Positions 1 through 9,373 of a stretch of 64,000 nt of DNA are shown piece after piece. The position numbers and the translations under genes were made by a program. Origin of the DNA: an uncultured Faecalicatena sp. (GTDB lineage Bacteria; Bacillota; Clostridia; Lachnospirales; Lachnospiraceae); NCBI GenBank assembly GCA_948468385.1, contig CAOKHZ010000017.1, positions 27,403 through 91,402 of the forward strand. The letters are read 5' to 3'. How positions within the stretch are numbered: position 1 is the first letter of the stretch; each line of letters begins with the position of its first letter. Under the pieces are notes generated by a model. It was not told the origin of the DNA. It ran no database searches and worked only from the letters and a program-made list of their open reading frames with translations.

Positions 1-1269
1 CTCCGGCGGAACCTGCGGCAGACTCTCACACGTATTTTGCACGCGAAGCCGCACCCGTTTCTCCGTCTCCTGCAGACAAATCCAAATCCGCGCGTCCGGC
101 AGTGCATACCCAAGGGCATCCCTTAACACATGCCCCTGCGGGGCGGACGGACGCTCCGCGTCCGACAATGTATATTTTACGGCATTGTCCAGCAAGATGG
201 AAATCAATTGCTCCACATGTTTTTTGTCCGCATACAAAAAAATGCCCGCTGTGATTTCTTTCCGAAGGCAAATCCCTTTCAACTCCATCGCCGGCAAGAA
301 GCCCTCCAACAGTTCTTCCAAAAGCCCACTGACAGAAAATCGCGAAGCGTCCACCTGCACGTCGGCCTCGTCCATGCGGGAGAGCATGAGCAGATTTTGC
401 ATCAAATCCGAAAGCCGCGCCGTTTGCTCCTTGATGTTCCTGCTCCATTTATTTTCTCCATTATAAAGCTCCATCGCCTCCGTGTTCGACTGGATGATGG
501 CAAGCGGCGTTTTAATCTCATGTCCGGCATTTGTGACAAACTGTTTTTGCCGCTCCATATTTTCCGCAATCGGTCGAATCGCCCTTTTGGAAAGTGCTGC
601 CACGAACAAAAGCATCGCTCCCCAGCAGACAATCCCGATACATCCGGACAACAATAGAACCCGAATATAAGACACGATTTCATTCGACGCGTCCAAAAAG
701 ACGATGGTCTTGCCATCCGTATTCCTCGTCCCCGTCATACGATACCGATATTTCCCCACTTTTCCGCTTTCATGATTTTCCTCGTAGGCATCCGAGGCAA
801 AAGTTTTTGCCTCCGCCTCACTTACGGCCGACGTTCGGCTGACATCCACATAGACAATTTGGCCTTTCCCGTCAAACCGCACGACAAAAAAATTGGAAGA
901 CAAAAAAATGTCATACTCATTCTTGGGCAGATTCACAAAAAAATCTGAGAACCCAACGTTGGGAATTCTCTCAGGCTGCGGTTTCGTCTCCGGCACCTCT
1001 CCTGGTTGCGGCTCCACTCCCGACGCTTCTCCCGACTGCGGCTCCGTCCCTTGAACTTCTCCCAACTCCGGCTTCGCCGCGCCGCCAAGCCTTGGTGACA
1101 AATTTCTTTCGTCGCCCTCATTGTCCGAGATAATTTTCAGCGTCGCATCCATTTCATTGCCGACCATCATGATGTTGACCACGTTAATCGCCCCCAAAAG
1201 TAAAAGAAGCAACACCGTAATCGCCGTCATTGACGTAACGATGAACTTTTTCTGTAATGTCTGTATCAT
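1..1269 (-). CDS. Sensor histidine kinase, C-terminus outside the window
   Basis: Membrane sensor kinase of a two-component system; it would autophosphorylate and pass phosphate to the response regulator encoded just upstream. 423 codons are visible. There is a membrane segment at about residues 9-36 and another at about 203-226, flanking an extracytoplasmic region. The phosphoacceptor His is H250 in the H-box GHEIKTPLAI, and the N-box ILLDNAVKYT lies at about 358-367; the glycine-rich ATP-lid motifs fall beyond the window edge. The ATG lies 2 nt after the regulator stop, so the genes are co-translated. Two oddities: a Pro/Glu/Gly-rich tandem repeat at about residues 70-100 in the outside domain, and about 25 extra residues just after the N-box where kinases normally have a short loop. 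The family is certain; the signal sensed is unknown. Confidence 0.9.
   Translation of the reverse strand, partial: MIQTLQKKFIVTSMTAITVLLLLLLGAINVVNIMMVGNEMDATLKIISDNEGDERNLSPRLGGAAKPELGEVQGTEPQSGEASGVEPQPGEVPETKPQPERIPNVGFSDFFVNLPKNEYDIFLSSNFFVVRFDGKGQIVYVDVSRTSAVSEAEAKTFASDAYEENHESGKVGKYRYRMTGTRNTDGKTIVFLDASNEIVSYIRVLLLSGCIGIVCWGAMLLFVAALSKRAIRPIAENMERQKQFVTNAGHEIKTPLAIIQSNTEAMELYNGENKWSRNIKEQTARLSDLMQNLLMLSRMDEADVQVDASRFSVSGLLEELLEGFLPAMELKGICLRKEITAGIFLYADKKHVEQLISILLDNAVKYTLSDAERPSAPQGHVLRDALGYALPDARIWICLQETEKRVRLRVQNTCESLPQVPPE
974..1063 (-). repeat. 3 x 30-bp in-frame tandem repeat in the kinase sensor domain
   Basis: Three consecutive 30-bp units (974-1003, 1004-1033, 1034-1063) encode diverged 10-residue units of the pattern GE-x-x-(G/E)-x-x-P-Q-(P/S) in the extracytoplasmic part of the kinase. 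The reading frame is kept, so the repeat lengthens the protein without breaking it. Confidence 0.75.
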
Positions 1270-1271
1270 GT

Positions 1272-1949
1272 TCATTTCTCCGTCTCCTGCAAGGTATACC
1301 CGATGTTTCGTTTTGCAACGATGCTTACGCTTGCGCCCAATGCCAACAAGCGTTTTCGTAAATAAGAAATATAGACCCACACCGTGCCGACTTCTGCTTC
1401 CGTCTCATATCCCCACACCTTGCAAAGCAACGTCTCGGTCGATAAAAAAGCTCCCTTGTTCAGCATCAAAAGCTCCAGCAATTGATATTCCAGCCTTGGC
1501 AGGATGACGCTTTGTCCATTGCAAGACAATTCATAGCTCTGCTGGTTCAGCGAAATATCACCGCATTGCAGCACGTTTGGCGTGTATTCTTCCCTTCGGC
1601 GCAGCATCGCCCGGACACGGGCCAGCAAAAGCTTCATGGGAAATGGCTTCGGCAGGTAGTCATCCGCGCCGAGATCCAAACCTTGCACTTGATCCTCGAT
1701 CTCCGCCTTGGCCGTCAAGAGCAAAACCGGCGTGTGATTTCCTTCCCGCCGCAGTGTTTTCAGTACCTCAAGCCCGCTCAATTTTGGCATCATGATGTCT
1801 AAAATAATGCCGTCATATTGTTCCTCCCGCGCATAGGCAAGTGCCTCCTCGCCGTCATACACCGCGTCCACTATATACTTGTGAAAAGTAAGGATGTCCA
1901 CGACCGCCTCGGACATGGCCCGCTCATCCTCCGCATATAATAACTTCAT
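1272..1949 (-). CDS. OmpR/PhoB-family response regulator
   Basis: DNA-binding response regulator of 225 aa, the normal family length. The receiver domain spans about residues 1-115, with the acidic pair E7/D8, phosphoacceptor D51 (in LDIMMP) and conserved K101 (in LPKPF). The winged-helix effector domain spans about 128-222 and ends in the typical NIGYTL wing. It precedes the histidine kinase with 2 nt between stop and start, so the pair is a two-component operon. A strong sigma-A-type promoter lies about 90 bp upstream. No target genes can be assigned from the sequence; the nearest genes are carbohydrate genes with their own AraC regulator. Confidence 0.93.
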   Translation of the reverse strand: MKLLYAEDERAMSEAVVDILTFHKYIVDAVYDGEEALAYAREEQYDGIILDIMMPKLSGLEVLKTLRREGNHTPVLLLTAKAEIEDQVQGLDLGADDYLPKPFPMKLLLARVRAMLRRREEYTPNVLQCGDISLNQQSYELSCNGQSVILPRLEYQLLELLMLNKGAFLSTETLLCKVWGYETEAEVGTVWVYISYLRKRLLALGASVSIVAKRNIGYTLQETEK

Positions 1950-2038
1950 ACAATCACCCGCCCTAAAAAATGGTTCATCGTTTCCCCCGCCTCTAAGGCA
2001 TATGAACCAACTCTTGTAATCCTTTCGCCTTATTTCAG

Positions 2039-2067
2039 ATTATAGCAAATCTTCTCACCCTTTACAA
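2039..2067 (-). promoter_or_regulatory. Promoter of the response regulator/kinase operon
   Basis: On the minus strand TTGTAA (2067-2062) and a perfect TATAAT (2044-2039) are separated by exactly 17 bp, about 90 bp upstream of the regulator ATG. Confidence 0.7.
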
Positions 2068-2100
2068 TTTCATTTCATCAAATTTGACAAGCAAGCATAC

Positions 2101-2135
2101 AAAAACCGGCACTTCTCTTCAAAAGTACCGGTTTT
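2101..2135 (-). terminator. Rho-independent terminator after the GH106 gene
   Basis: In the minus-strand RNA a 13-bp stem (AAAACCGG...CCGGTTTT, with one U-G pair) closes a short loop and runs into five U. It lies about 100 nt after the rhamnosidase stop codon and ends the transporter/rhamnosidase operon. Confidence 0.8.
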
Positions 2136-2235
2136 CGTTACTATTCACAAATCCATAAGTTCCGCCGCATGAATGCCGTCCAATAAGCTAATGGGGTCAG
2201 TGGGCATCCAGCCCTGCCGCAAGCGGCAAGATAAT

Positions 2236-5200
2236 TTAAATTTCCACTTTCGTGTAAGTCACCAGTTTCACGTCCCCCACCATGCCGTAATCCTTCACCT
2301 CGGCATGGACGTCGAACAGCGGCATCGCGTCCGCCCCGGCTTCTCCCCGGCTTTCCTCGCTGCTCATTGCATTATTCGCATTGTCGGCAAGTGCCATGGA
2401 AGACGTCTTTCCTTGCTCATAATATCCCCTTGCCATCAGGCGGTTGTTCAAGCTTGAGGAAACCTCGACCCGAAGCTCGTTCTCCCCGTCTTTCAGCAAA
2501 TCACTGATATCTACCGCCAGCGCGTCAAAGTCCACCACCTTCGCCTTTTTGCCGTTGACATAAACGGCAACCGTGTGCTTATTCGTGCTTTCCATTTTCA
2601 GAATTGCACCGTTCTCCTTTGACCAATCGGCCGGAAGCGTGACCTTCGTCTCGTAGAAGCCGATGCCGGACACTTCCTTGCCGATTTTTTCAATGTCCTT
2701 CCACGGTTTCAATTCCGTTTCACCGACAAAAATCTTGTCTTTTTTCGTCTCATAGTAGACTTCCTTCGTCACGATTCCCAATCCGCGGTCCTCGATGATT
2801 TCCCGCTTCTTGCCCTCGTTCCAGTCTTCCACTTCCAGACTCCAGACGGGCAGTTCAATGTCTTTTGGTGCCTCTACCGTGACCGTCTTCTTGCTTCCGT
2901 CGGAGAATTCCACCTCATATTCCCCTGACTTCGTGGCAATCACTGCAAACCCCGCATCCGTTTTCACTACTTTGTCGGCATTGGTCGAAACCGCGTGCAC
3001 ACCCGCCGCCTCATTCTGGTCGATGACATACATGCAGGCCTCGCCCGGTGCCAACGTAATGTCCAACACGGTACGGCCGTTTTCGGCTCTAAAGCATCCC
3101 GCTTCTTCCACCTCGGCATTCCAGCAATCCACGCGGTACACCTTTCCTTCGCCTTGTACCTTCATGGTAAACGAAAACGCTTCCGTTTCCGTATACTGCA
3201 TATTGTACGCAAAAACATATCGCCTGCCTCCATCTTCCTGTACGTGGGTCAAAATATTTTTGTTACTCTCGGCAAATTCCGTGCGCGGACGGATTCCCAT
3301 TTCCAAAAGCACCGCATAGGTGTCAGCCTGGTTTTCCACTTCCCTTACATTCGGCAAAGCCTTCATTTTCTCAACGATTTCCTGAAGCCTTGCGTCCTCC
3401 CCGTCGTTAAACGGTGTCATCTCCGCCGCCTTTGCATAAGTCCTCGTCACGCCAAATGGACGAAGCGTCTCATTCACGCCGTTGACAAACAGAATCGGAA
3501 GTCCTTTCGCCGCCAGTTTCAAAAGCTTTTCCGCCGTCTTTACCGGCAACACGTTCTGATAAAGAATCAACGCCTGATAGCCCGGCCCATCCGGCAACAA
3601 TTCTTCATTTGCAAAGTCCACGAAATCCTCTTCCAGAATCTGCGGGGCAAAATAATCCCACGTATAGCCCGCGTTCTGTAATTTCATGTCCTTCCAGTAA
3701 ATGCCTTCGTTTCCGCGCATTAACTTCTCTTCATAAACTTCTCTTTCATCCCCGGTGAACACCATATTGTTGAAATTGTAATCCAATCTCACGATGCCCA
3801 AATCCATGCGCGGCTTTCCCTGGCGCAACAGCATCTGGTATCTGGCAATCATCGACGTCCAATCATTATAATGGCAAAATGCCGGCTGCCTGGAACCGAA
3901 CCGCTCCGAAAAAATCGGCCACATGCCCTCGTGTCCCGGCCAATACGTGGACTCCTCCGAACCGCGGATACTGGAATATCCATGGAGCACCGTCTTCGTG
4001 ACACCCGCCGCGAACTGGGTGAAAATAATCTGCGTATAGAAGTCCAGCCCCATCATATAATTTAACAACGTCGCCCCTGTTTCGCTCGAATACGTCCGGT
4101 TGTAAATGTGCGCCGGCCCCGCCAGATTCCGATAAGATTCAATCTGTGACGCGAATTCCAATGATTCCGTCTCGATTCCGTCCACATATTTTCCCGGCTG
4201 CGAAATTTCAAACGGAAGACCGTAGGAAATCTCCGCACGCAGCGTCATGTTGTGGGTGTGAAGCCATTCCTGCATCGGCTTTAACATATTGTCCATGTAC
4301 ATGTCCGTCATGGTCTGGTAAAGGTCGTTTAACAGCTTCTCCGTAAACCGCTCGTCCTCGCTGAAATAGTAATAATTGTAAACCGGCTGCATCATTCCCG
4401 GCTCTTTTAAAATGAACGGGAGATACGGTGTCAGGTCATACCCCCTGCGCTTCTCAAATTCCTCCCGGAAATGATACCCCCAGAACTGGCCGCCCTTTCC
4501 AAACGTTCCAAGCTCCAGAGAATCCATGTACATCATGGTACGGCCATTTTCCTCCACATTTTTACGAAGCTCCGGTGTCAGAACGGTATTTTCCCAATAT
4601 TCGATAAATGCCTCCACGCCATATTTGTCAATATAATTGATGGTGTACGACGTGCTGACGGAAGGCTCCGCGGTCTGTCCCGTTCCGTGAATCCAGAAAT
4701 AAAACACCAAATAGTCCCCGTCGCTTGGAGCCGTCCAGGTAAACTTCCCTTCCTGTACCCCGGCCGTCAAAACCACGGCAGAGTCCTTGTCCAGATAGGT
4801 TTTTCCCTCTTTTTCCCCGACAATCCGAATCGCGACCACGGCCTCCAGCTCCTGCTTCGTCACGCCGGGCATCGTCAATACGGATTCCAAAATCTCTCCG
4901 TCCTTCGTCTCTTTTGCCTTGACCGTTTCCACCGCGTAATCCAGCTCTTTTGCCGCCGCCTTGTCATCAGGCGTAATCGTAATCAGGTTGGCGTTGGACC
5001 AGTTCGTCCCGCTCGTCATGCTGACACCCATTTTATGTTTCGTCGTTTCTTCCACGATTGTGTGCGAATCATGCACCCATTCTTCCGAGCCCCAGCCATA
5101 GAGTTTCGAATCTGCTCCCGGCTCTTCCATCGCCAGAAATTCCACCGCGCCAAATCCCGCGTCGTGCAAGTCCGAAATCTCCATCTTCAATGTCTCATCC

Positions 5201-5283
5201 GTGTGAAGGCCCTCCGCCAGCCACCAGCGCACGTCCGGCCAGTATTTAATATCCGGTTTTTGCAATTTTTCTAACCTGCTCAT
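2236..5283 (-). CDS. GH106-like alpha-L-rhamnosidase
   Basis: Large cytoplasmic glycoside hydrolase of about 1015 aa. The order is a GH106-type catalytic barrel in the first about 650 residues (with blocks such as YIDKYGVEAFIEYWENT, MYMDSLELG and EKRRGYDLTPYLP typical of that family), then beta-rich modules including a galactose-binding-like sandwich near residues 850-960. It would release terminal rhamnose from pectin-type or other rhamnose-containing oligosaccharides; the exact linkage cannot be told. There is no signal peptide, so it acts on imported sugars. Two in-frame ATGs lie 6 nt apart; the second (5283) is preferred because AAAGGAG sits 8 nt before it, against 2 nt for the first (5289). 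It is the downstream gene of the symporter operon and ends at a good terminator. Confidence 0.85.
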   Translation of the reverse strand: MSRLEKLQKPDIKYWPDVRWWLAEGLHTDETLKMEISDLHDAGFGAVEFLAMEEPGADSKLYGWGSEEWVHDSHTIVEETTKHKMGVSMTSGTNWSNANLITITPDDKAAAKELDYAVETVKAKETKDGEILESVLTMPGVTKQELEAVVAIRIVGEKEGKTYLDKDSAVVLTAGVQEGKFTWTAPSDGDYLVFYFWIHGTGQTAEPSVSTSYTINYIDKYGVEAFIEYWENTVLTPELRKNVEENGRTMMYMDSLELGTFGKGGQFWGYHFREEFEKRRGYDLTPYLPFILKEPGMMQPVYNYYYFSEDERFTEKLLNDLYQTMTDMYMDNMLKPMQEWLHTHNMTLRAEISYGLPFEISQPGKYVDGIETESLEFASQIESYRNLAGPAHIYNRTYSSETGATLLNYMMGLDFYTQIIFTQFAAGVTKTVLHGYSSIRGSEESTYWPGHEGMWPIFSERFGSRQPAFCHYNDWTSMIARYQMLLRQGKPRMDLGIVRLDYNFNNMVFTGDEREVYEEKLMRGNEGIYWKDMKLQNAGYTWDYFAPQILEEDFVDFANEELLPDGPGYQALILYQNVLPVKTAEKLLKLAAKGLPILFVNGVNETLRPFGVTRTYAKAAEMTPFNDGEDARLQEIVEKMKALPNVREVENQADTYAVLLEMGIRPRTEFAESNKNILTHVQEDGGRRYVFAYNMQYTETEAFSFTMKVQGEGKVYRVDCWNAEVEEAGCFRAENGRTVLDITLAPGEACMYVIDQNEAAGVHAVSTNADKVVKTDAGFAVIATKSGEYEVEFSDGSKKTVTVEAPKDIELPVWSLEVEDWNEGKKREIIEDRGLGIVTKEVYYETKKDKIFVGETELKPWKDIEKIGKEVSGIGFYETKVTLPADWSKENGAILKMESTNKHTVAVYVNGKKAKVVDFDALAVDISDLLKDGENELRVEVSSSLNNRLMARGYYEQGKTSSMALADNANNAMSSEESRGEAGADAMPLFDVHAEVKDYGMVGDVKLVTYTKVEI

Positions 5284-5363
5284 CTTCATTACTCCTTTAT
5301 CCTGCTAAAATTATATCGACCTTGCTTCTTGTCCAGTATAATGTTTCTGCCATTTTATTTCTA

Positions 5364-6704
5364 TCATTCTTTCGCCCGAATTTCTTTGATTTTTTCAGCT
5401 TGCGCTTCCAGCCCTTCCTTCGTCAGCGGATAGCCCACTCCGAAAATAATTGCACCAAGCACGCTAAGTACTGCCGGAATCACAATCGCGCTGATGATGA
5501 CAACCGCCCTCACCTCTTCCGGCTGGGACTGCGCCGTCGCGTCAAATCCGACCGCCGCAAGCAAATATCCCGGAATCGCCCCGCCGATTCCCATTCCGCA
5601 CTTCGTAATAAAGCTGGACAACGCGGCAACCGCGGCCTCTGCCCGGACTCCCATTTTCAACTCCACGTAATCCGTATTGTCCGCCTGAATTCCATAAGTA
5701 AGAGGCATGCACAAACCGCTGGCAAAGCCCGTCACCACCGTGACAATCATCAGAATCGGGACGTTGGTCACGTCAATCAAGCGAATCAGCGGAACCAAGC
5801 CGATTAAAACCAGTCCTGCAATGTACAGTTTCTTCTTTCCGAACTTCGCAATCAATGTTCCCACAAGGATGGTTGCCGGAAGCAGTGCCACCAGCTGCAC
5901 GATGGACACGACACTGATTAATGCCAGGTTTCCGATTACATAGGTAAAGAAATATGCCAGCATCGTATTCATGACAAACGTTCCAATCATATATACCAGA
6001 GAACTTAAAAACGTGATTGCCACCGGGCGCTGTGCCAAAATCTTCACCAGGTCCTTCAGCCCATATTTGTTCTTGGTCGGGTCGGCCTGGACTCTCTCTT
6101 TCAGTCCCAACGTGCCGACAATCGAGAACACGAACACGACCGCCGTGGTAATCAGAATCAACCGGATATAACCCTCTTTCTCGGAGGTGTTGCCAATAAT
6201 GATCGGGGCAATCATGTTCAGCCCGAACATTCCCAGCATGTAGACGAATCCCTTCAGGGAGCTTAACGTATTTCTCTCACCCATGTCCGTCGTCATGACC
6301 GGAAGCATACTGTTCAAGGAAATATCCATAACCGGGAACAATACGCCAATCAACAAATATGTAATGTATGCGATGACCAATTTTCCTGACGTGGCCATCA
6401 GCGGTCCAAACCACAGAAGCAGGAAGTTGATGGAACATAACACGGTACCGATAATCAAAGTCGGACGGAAATGTCCGTGCTTTGTCGTCGGCATGTGGTC
6501 AATCGCAAATCCCACGAACGGGTCATTCAGTCCATCCATGATACGTGCAATCAAGAACAGCGTCGCACAAGCTGCCGGGCTCAAGCCCACGACGTTCGTG
6601 TAGAAAATCAGCAAATATGATCCCAAAATCGTCTGTATCGGAATATTTCCCAGATTAACCAGTGCATAAGACACCTTTTCCTTTAACGTAACTTTGTCGC
6701 TCAT
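5364..6704 (-). CDS. GPH-family sugar:cation symporter (MFS)
   Basis: Polytopic inner-membrane transporter of 446 aa with about 12 hydrophobic segments. The glycoside-pentoside-hexuronide family signature is seen near residues 50-80 (ARIMDGLNDPFVGFAID followed by T-K-H-G-x-x-RP). It imports an oligosaccharide or glycoside with Na+ or H+. It lies 80 bp upstream of the GH106 rhamnosidase on the same strand and is divergent from an AraC regulator, so the likely substrate is a rhamnosyl oligosaccharide. A GAAAGGA ribosome site precedes the ATG. In the 387-bp divergent gap a possible extended -10 (TG-T-TATAAC, minus strand, 6767-6762) could serve this operon, but its -35 is poor. Confidence 0.88.
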   Translation of the reverse strand: MSDKVTLKEKVSYALVNLGNIPIQTILGSYLLIFYTNVVGLSPAACATLFLIARIMDGLNDPFVGFAIDHMPTTKHGHFRPTLIIGTVLCSINFLLLWFGPLMATSGKLVIAYITYLLIGVLFPVMDISLNSMLPVMTTDMGERNTLSSLKGFVYMLGMFGLNMIAPIIIGNTSEKEGYIRLILITTAVVFVFSIVGTLGLKERVQADPTKNKYGLKDLVKILAQRPVAITFLSSLVYMIGTFVMNTMLAYFFTYVIGNLALISVVSIVQLVALLPATILVGTLIAKFGKKKLYIAGLVLIGLVPLIRLIDVTNVPILMIVTVVTGFASGLCMPLTYGIQADNTDYVELKMGVRAEAAVAALSSFITKCGMGIGGAIPGYLLAAVGFDATAQSQPEEVRAVVIISAIVIPAVLSVLGAIIFGVGYPLTKEGLEAQAEKIKEIRAKE

Positions 6705-6914
6705 AATACTCTTTTCCTTTCTCTTTTTAAATGTTATCGTTTTTCATCCCCGCTCTTTCCAGTTATAACAAGAACATGCTCCTCAAAACATGGTCATCTT
6801 AAATTTTGCATACGGGAACAAAGATGAATAAATTGCCTTTTCATCTCTGTTTGTATTTTTACGGTTGCTTTATTCAACTTGTACAGATTTATGCATAAAC
6901 TGCTGAAACATTAG

Positions 6915-6943
6915 TTGATATTTATGTTATAACACGGTATACT
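6915..6943 (+). promoter_or_regulatory. Promoter of the AraC regulator at 7092
   Basis: TTGATA (6915-6920), a 17-bp spacer and TATACT (6938-6943) give a near-consensus promoter facing the AraC gene, with a leader of about 140 nt. The rest of the 387-bp divergent gap is AT-rich, with no gene seen. Confidence 0.7.
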
Positions 6944-7091
6944 CTAATTATCAATTACATAGGTTGCCCAAAAAGATGTAAATATTGCTCCCATAATTTT
7001 TACCTGCGGCTTACCAATCCATGTGGGCAAAAGCAACACACCTATGCAAAGCAAACTGCCCACATCAAAATCCATTACAAGGAGGCTTATT

Positions 7092-8111
7092 ATGTACGAC
7101 CCCATGATTCGCGAAATATTTCCCGACAGAACGTCCATTCCGCTTGATTATGCCTTTTCTTCTTCACCTTCAGAAAATCACGCGAACGGCGTTCCTACCT
7201 ATCCGACATTGGAAGATCTTTTCTTCCCTAACTCCAAATATGCGTTGGACTACCTGAAAGGGGACTACGATTTGTCTTATTCGTTATCGCACTATGGTGA
7301 AAATTTTTTCCCCTCTTTCTTCACCCGGAAAAACCTCCTTTACCTGCAATTACTATGTTCCGTAACATTCCCGGAAAGCCATTACACCCGGCGCAGCGAC
7401 CTCTCTTCCTACCTTCTGGCACAGACGTTCTGGGGAAAAGGGATTCTTCGTTATGAACAAAGGGAATATGAATTGTTTCCCGACGACCTCTTTCTAATCG
7501 ACTGCCGAAAAGACCATGAATATTTTGCCGACGCAAACGAAGGTTGGGGGTATCGTTTTCTCCATTTTGACGGTGTCTCTATGCCCGGATACTACAGCCA
7601 GATTGCCGCCGGCCAAAATGTCAAGTTTACATTTCATAAGAATTCTCATTTTCAAGAATTGCTCAAAGAACTTATTCTGACAAATTATAATTCTGAACCA
7701 ACCAAAGATATTATTACAAATCGGATTCTCACTGACATGCTTACGGAAATTTTATGTCAATGCCCGCAGTACCAAGAAACAGAACTGCCTCCTGTCATCG
7801 CGGATTTATGCAACTTTCTACAGAAGTCATTCCGAGAAAAGCTGACGCTTGACCAAATTGCAGAGGAAGTAAAACTAAGCAAATACTACATGAGCCGTGA
7901 ATTTAAAAAATATACCGGAAAGACGATTTTCAACTACATCATAGACTGCCGCATCGCCCTCGCCCAAAGAATGCTTCGCTACAGCGACACGCCAATCAAC
8001 GAAATCGCGGAATATGTCGGCTTCGAGGATCACAACGGATTTTACCGCGCGTTCCAACAACGGGAGGAAATGTCCCCTTCCGCATATCGAAAATATTGGA
8101 ATACATTTTAG
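7092..8111 (+). CDS. AraC-family regulator of the GH106 locus
   Basis: Transcription regulator of 339 aa. The N-terminal about 230 residues include a beta-rich, cupin-like sugar-sensing part; the C-terminal about 100 residues carry two helix-turn-helix motifs (LTLDQIAEEVKLSKYYMSR and INEIAEYVGFEDHNGFYRAF) and the family end SPSAYRKYW. The start at 7092 is chosen because AAGGAGG lies 6 nt before it; a longer in-frame ORF exists but its first 23 codons have no ribosome site. Divergent from the symporter/rhamnosidase operon, which it probably activates when the sugar is present. Confidence 0.88.
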   Translation: MYDPMIREIFPDRTSIPLDYAFSSSPSENHANGVPTYPTLEDLFFPNSKYALDYLKGDYDLSYSLSHYGENFFPSFFTRKNLLYLQLLCSVTFPESHYTRRSDLSSYLLAQTFWGKGILRYEQREYELFPDDLFLIDCRKDHEYFADANEGWGYRFLHFDGVSMPGYYSQIAAGQNVKFTFHKNSHFQELLKELILTNYNSEPTKDIITNRILTDMLTEILCQCPQYQETELPPVIADLCNFLQKSFREKLTLDQIAEEVKLSKYYMSREFKKYTGKTIFNYIIDCRIALAQRMLRYSDTPINEIAEYVGFEDHNGFYRAFQQREEMSPSAYRKYWNTF

Positions 8112-8196
8112 TTCTTCCTTTGGGCGGGCGCTTACGCGTCCGTCAGGGTATATCAGGGTATCCCCCCGGGTTCCCGTTCATTTCATGCTAAAAAGA

Positions 8197-8225
8197 TTGA
8201 CATTTTCCCCGCATGATGATATTCT
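8197..8225 (+). promoter_or_regulatory. Promoter of proB
   Basis: Perfect TTGACA (8197-8202), 17-bp spacer, TATTCT (8220-8225); the predicted leader is about 80 nt. A G/C-rich 7-bp hairpin at 8125-8142 just upstream may end the AraC transcript, but it has no U-run. Confidence 0.7.
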
Positions 8226-8310
8226 TTCAATCGGAAAAATATTTTCGGCATTTATTATTTTCATGATAAACGAAAAGACAAAAAAGTTCAAGAAACCGAG
8301 GTAGAAAAAA

Positions 8311-9108
8311 ATGACTCATTATCATAATCGTATCGTGGTCAAGGTCGGAACCTCCACCCTGACGAACGAAATGGGACTAAGCGACTTCAAGGCCTTTGAC
8401 AAGCTCGCCTGCGTCCTATCGGACATCCAAAACAAAGGCTACGAGGTGATTTTAGTTTCCTCCGGCGCCATCGCGGTGGGCATGCACAAGCTGGGAATGA
8501 AGACAAAGCCGGAAAGCATGCGCTTAAAGCAAGCGGCGGCCGCCGTCGGCCAGTGTAGGATTATGTTCTTGTATGACAAGTTTTTCGGCGACTATGACAA
8601 GACGATCGGCCAAATTTTGTTAAACGCGGAGGACATTGAGAAAGAGGACAAGAAAGAAAACCTCATCAACACGTTTAACGCCCTTTTAGAAATGAACGTG
8701 ATTCCCGTGGTAAATGAAAATGATTCCGTCAGTTATTCGGAAATCGAGTCCGAGGAAAGGCTGTTTGGCGACAACGACATGCTGTCGGCGGTCGTGGCGG
8801 TACTTTGCCAGGCTTCCAAGCTGATCATCCTCTCCGACATCGAAGGCTTGTATGACAAAGATCCACGGCTGTTTCCCGATGCCAAACTGATTTCCAGGAT
8901 AGAACACATTGACGAAAGCCTATACCAGGCGGCCGGAAGTGCCGGCTCGAGACGCGGCACGGGCGGCATGAAAACAAAACTGCAGGCCGCCACGCTGGCG
9001 GTCAACCAGGGGATTGAAACCGTGATTACGAACGGGAAACACCCGGAAAGAATTTATGACATCGTCGAAGGGAAAGAAGCGGGAACGAGGTTTATCGGGA
9101 AACTATAA
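8311..9108 (+). CDS. proB: Glutamate 5-kinase, short form without PUA domain
   Basis: Amino-acid kinase of 265 aa that phosphorylates glutamate to gamma-glutamyl phosphate, the first step of proline synthesis, in the cytoplasm. Visible family motifs: VVKVGTSTLT at the start, VSSGAIAVGM near residue 52, NENDSVS near 137, FGDNDMLSA near 151, LSDIEGLYDKDP near 175, and GTGGMKTKLQAA near 215. It stops after the kinase domain, about 100 residues short of the E. coli enzyme, so the C-terminal PUA domain is absent; this short form is known in Firmicutes. proA is not adjacent, which is less usual. The gene is flanked by its own promoter and a perfect 13-bp hairpin, so it is probably monocistronic. 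Confidence 0.94.
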   Translation: MTHYHNRIVVKVGTSTLTNEMGLSDFKAFDKLACVLSDIQNKGYEVILVSSGAIAVGMHKLGMKTKPESMRLKQAAAAVGQCRIMFLYDKFFGDYDKTIGQILLNAEDIEKEDKKENLINTFNALLEMNVIPVVNENDSVSYSEIESEERLFGDNDMLSAVVAVLCQASKLIILSDIEGLYDKDPRLFPDAKLISRIEHIDESLYQAAGSAGSRRGTGGMKTKLQAATLAVNQGIETVITNGKHPERIYDIVEGKEAGTRFIGKL

Positions 9109-9113
9109 CGTTG

Positions 9114-9144
9114 ATGAACAGACGGCAACACGCCGTCTGTTCAT
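9114..9144 (+). terminator. Perfect 13-bp hairpin after proB
   Basis: ATGAACAGACGGC and its exact complement enclose a 5-nt loop, starting 5 nt after the proB stop. There is no U-run, so termination strength is uncertain; it could also protect the 3' end. Confidence 0.5.
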
Positions 9145-9232
9145 TGATGCTAAAGTCCCCTCTCCTTATCCCTTATCGCGCCTTCAAATCTCATTACATG
9201 CAACACTCCATGATATCATGGAATCAGATCTT

Positions 9233-9316
9233 TTACCCAAGTAACTCCGCCCGCTGCCCGTTAGGCAGGGCGTAAATGTCATCAATCGTATAAAGTACTT
9301 TCTGCGCTAAAGACAT
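9233..9316 (-). pseudogene. N-terminal remnant of a Uma2-family endonuclease gene
   Basis: A 27-codon ORF after a modest GAGGA site reads MSLAQKVLYTIDDIYALPNG and continues QRAELLG before a stop. The pattern YT-x-(E/D)D-x-x-x-LP-x-G-x-RAEL is the start of Uma2 (DUF820) putative restriction-like nucleases, which normally run to about 190 aa; the rest is missing. The adjoining 265-bp gap otherwise holds only a perfect 16-bp palindrome (9207-9222). Family assignment rests on this short motif. Confidence 0.5.
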
Positions 9317-9373
9317 AGGTCACGTCCTCATTTCTATTCATTTTTTTCTTTTTCTTATCATGTGATATTGGGG

